Positions 5,211 to 5,632 of a stretch of 5,632 nucleotides of DNA are shown in pieces. Source of the stretch: an uncultured Clostridium sp. (lineage in GTDB: Bacteria > Bacillota > Clostridia > TANB77 > CAG-508); contig USCB01000042.1 in the NCBI GenBank assembly GCA_900553125.1, positions 1 to 5,632 on the forward strand. Direction: 5' to 3'. The number at the start of each line of letters is the position of its first letter. The stretch's first letter is position 1. Under the pieces are notes generated by a model, which was given only the letters and a program-made list of their open reading frames with translations, was not told the DNA's origin and ran no database searches. The translations under genes and the position numbers were made by a program.

Positions 5211-5236
5211 TACTTATTGTAATTTGTATAAATCTT

Positions 5237-5473
5237 TTAGCGTCCTGCATTTAAGCCTATTAAAACATATATGCCTAATATGTAAAAGGATAAAACTCCT
5301 ACAATTATTGATATTATCAATGCTACTAATATTTTTATAACTAATTTCCAATGTTTTTTATCTTTTTTTTGAATATCATTATATACTATTTTGTTTTTTC
5401 TTATTATGAAAAAAGTTGTATCAAAAAAATTCCCACACAAACAATAAACGGATATATTATTAATTGCATACAT
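5237..5473 (-). CDS. Small membrane protein, unknown function (78 aa)
   Basis: A 78-residue protein with an unusual aromatic- and Cys-containing N-terminal part (MYAINNISVYCLCGNFFDTT). A lysine-rich stretch follows (residues 25-43), then one long hydrophobic segment (about 44-73, KILVALIISIIVGVLSFYIL...) and a short tail ending NAGR. The hydrophobic part is long enough for one long helix or a tight hairpin of two. No family is recognised. The ATG at 5473 has a GAGGAGG site just before it, close to the start, and directly follows the half-element at 5485-5508. No promoter is seen, so it is probably read with the MmcQ/YjbR gene upstream. The strong ribosome site supports a real gene despite its small size. 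Confidence 0.68.
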   Translation of the reverse strand: MYAINNISVYCLCGNFFDTTFFIIRKNKIVYNDIQKKDKKHWKLVIKILVALIISIIVGVLSFYILGIYVLIGLNAGR

Positions 5474-5484
5474 ATTCCTCCTCT

Positions 5485-5508
5485 ACAAATTACTATTTGC
5501 ATTTAACT
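5485..5508 (-). repeat. Half copy of the intergenic element
   Basis: Only the promoter-distal end of the family is present: ACAAATTAC (5485-5493), then bases matching the leader of the 85-bp copy (ATGCAA close to TAGTAATTTGT on the minus strand). The opposite inverted end, hairpin and promoter are absent. The stop of the MmcQ/YjbR gene (5511-5509) lies where they would have begun, and the fragment ends next to the AGGAGG of the 78-residue gene. It looks like a deletion remnant. Confidence 0.6.
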
Positions 5509-5632
5509 TTACTTTGTCAATTGATAACTTTGTTCTATCAATTCTTTTACTAAATTATTGTCCACCTTTTCATCTATAATAATTGTATTCCAATGTTCCT
5601 TATTCATGTGATAAGCAGGTATTATATAATCA
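5509..5632 (-). CDS. MmcQ/YjbR family protein, C-terminal fragment
   Basis: The last 40 codons of a gene that enters from the right edge. The protein end reads DYIIPAYHMNKEHWNTIIID (first 20 residues), then EKVDNNLVKELIEQSYQLTK and TAA. The PAYHMNKxHW..ii.d sequence followed by a helix with the pattern LVKELIEQSYxLv is the typical C-terminus of MmcQ/YjbR (CyaY-like fold) proteins. These are about 115-120 residues long, and double-wing DNA binding has been proposed for YjbR; their physiological role is uncertain. Start, promoter and N-terminal two thirds lie outside the window. The stop is followed directly by the half repeat element and then the 78-residue gene. It is too short for a listed open reading frame of its own, but the family match is clear. 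Confidence 0.88.
   Translation of the reverse strand, partial: DYIIPAYHMNKEHWNTIIIDEKVDNNLVKELIEQSYQLTK

Larger units (their letters stand above)
5143..5227 (-). repeat. 85-bp intergenic inverted-repeat element, long form with promoter (copy 6)
   Basis: Perfect 9-bp inverted ends ACAAATTAC (5143-5151) and GTAATTTGT (5219-5227). It has the same internal order as the 83-bp copies: hairpin (5210-5179), promoter (5195-5166), leader, right end, then a ribosome binding site. It sits nine bases after the stop of the 78-residue gene. It has the best-paired hairpin of the family and an 18-base promoter spacer, which accounts for part of its extra length. Confidence 0.87.

Noticed and set aside
77..5227. 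Integron attC sites between same-direction genes
   Set aside because: The arrangement is cassette-like, but the expected core pairs (RYYYAAC and GTTRRRY types) are not found at the ends, and no integrase is in the window.
77..5227. Miniature transposons (MITEs) with target-site duplications
   Set aside because: The flanking bases show no consistent direct duplication, orientation is always the same, and insertion points are always exactly between stop codon and ribosome site. Recent simple transposition is not supported, though an old mobile origin cannot be excluded.
77..5227. CRISPR array
   Set aside because: The spacing is gene-sized, the intervals are coding sequence and the elements vary in length.
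1..5632. Reassigned TGA codon, since no gene uses TGA as stop
   Set aside because: Ten TAA/TAG stops are expected at this base composition, tryptophans are TGG, and all genes read well with the standard bacterial code.

Overview
The window is strongly A+T-rich. Every recognisable gene lies on the minus strand, so transcription runs from high to low coordinates. Strong AGGAGG-type ribosome binding sites, a classical lipobox, consensus sigma-A-like promoters and the protein families present point to a low-GC Gram-positive (Firmicutes or Bacillota, clostridial or Bacilli-like) chromosome. The exact lineage cannot be named from the sequence. All ten visible stop codons are TAA or TAG, and tryptophan is written TGG.

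Layout in the direction of transcription. The end of a MmcQ/YjbR-family gene enters at the right edge (5632-5509). It is followed by a small membrane protein (5473-5237), a four-helix membrane protein (5132-4749), a three-helix membrane protein (4693-4382) and a membrane-anchored ankyrin-repeat protein (4331-3540). Next come a SanA/YdcF-type DUF218 protein and a DUF1287 protein in one operon (3444-2773, 2755-2102). A second operon holds a small soluble protein, a membrane protein with a PsbP/DcrB-like outer domain and a lipoprotein (1997-1644, 1604-720, 706-122). At the left edge is the start of a probable peptidase S51 / class I glutamine-amidotransferase-like gene (62-1). Most products are membrane or envelope proteins of unknown function.

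The most striking content is between the genes. Six junctions, plus a half copy at a seventh, are filled almost exactly by one family of short elements. Each is bounded by 9-bp inverted ends (AYAAATTAC ... GTAATTTRT). One end abuts or overlaps the upstream stop codon and the other lies next to the downstream ribosome binding site. There are three size classes: about 83-85 bp (three copies), 43 bp (two identical copies) and 24 bp (one copy). In transcription order, each long copy carries an internal hairpin and a near-consensus promoter (TTGAAA, 17-18 bp, TATAAT), with the -35 box at the loop of the hairpin. The hairpin arms differ in sequence between copies but keep pairing. The long copies therefore look like compact hairpin-plus-promoter punctuation modules. 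The short copies lack a promoter and probably allow read-through. The arrangement superficially resembles a cassette array, but neither attC-type core sites nor an integrase is seen here.
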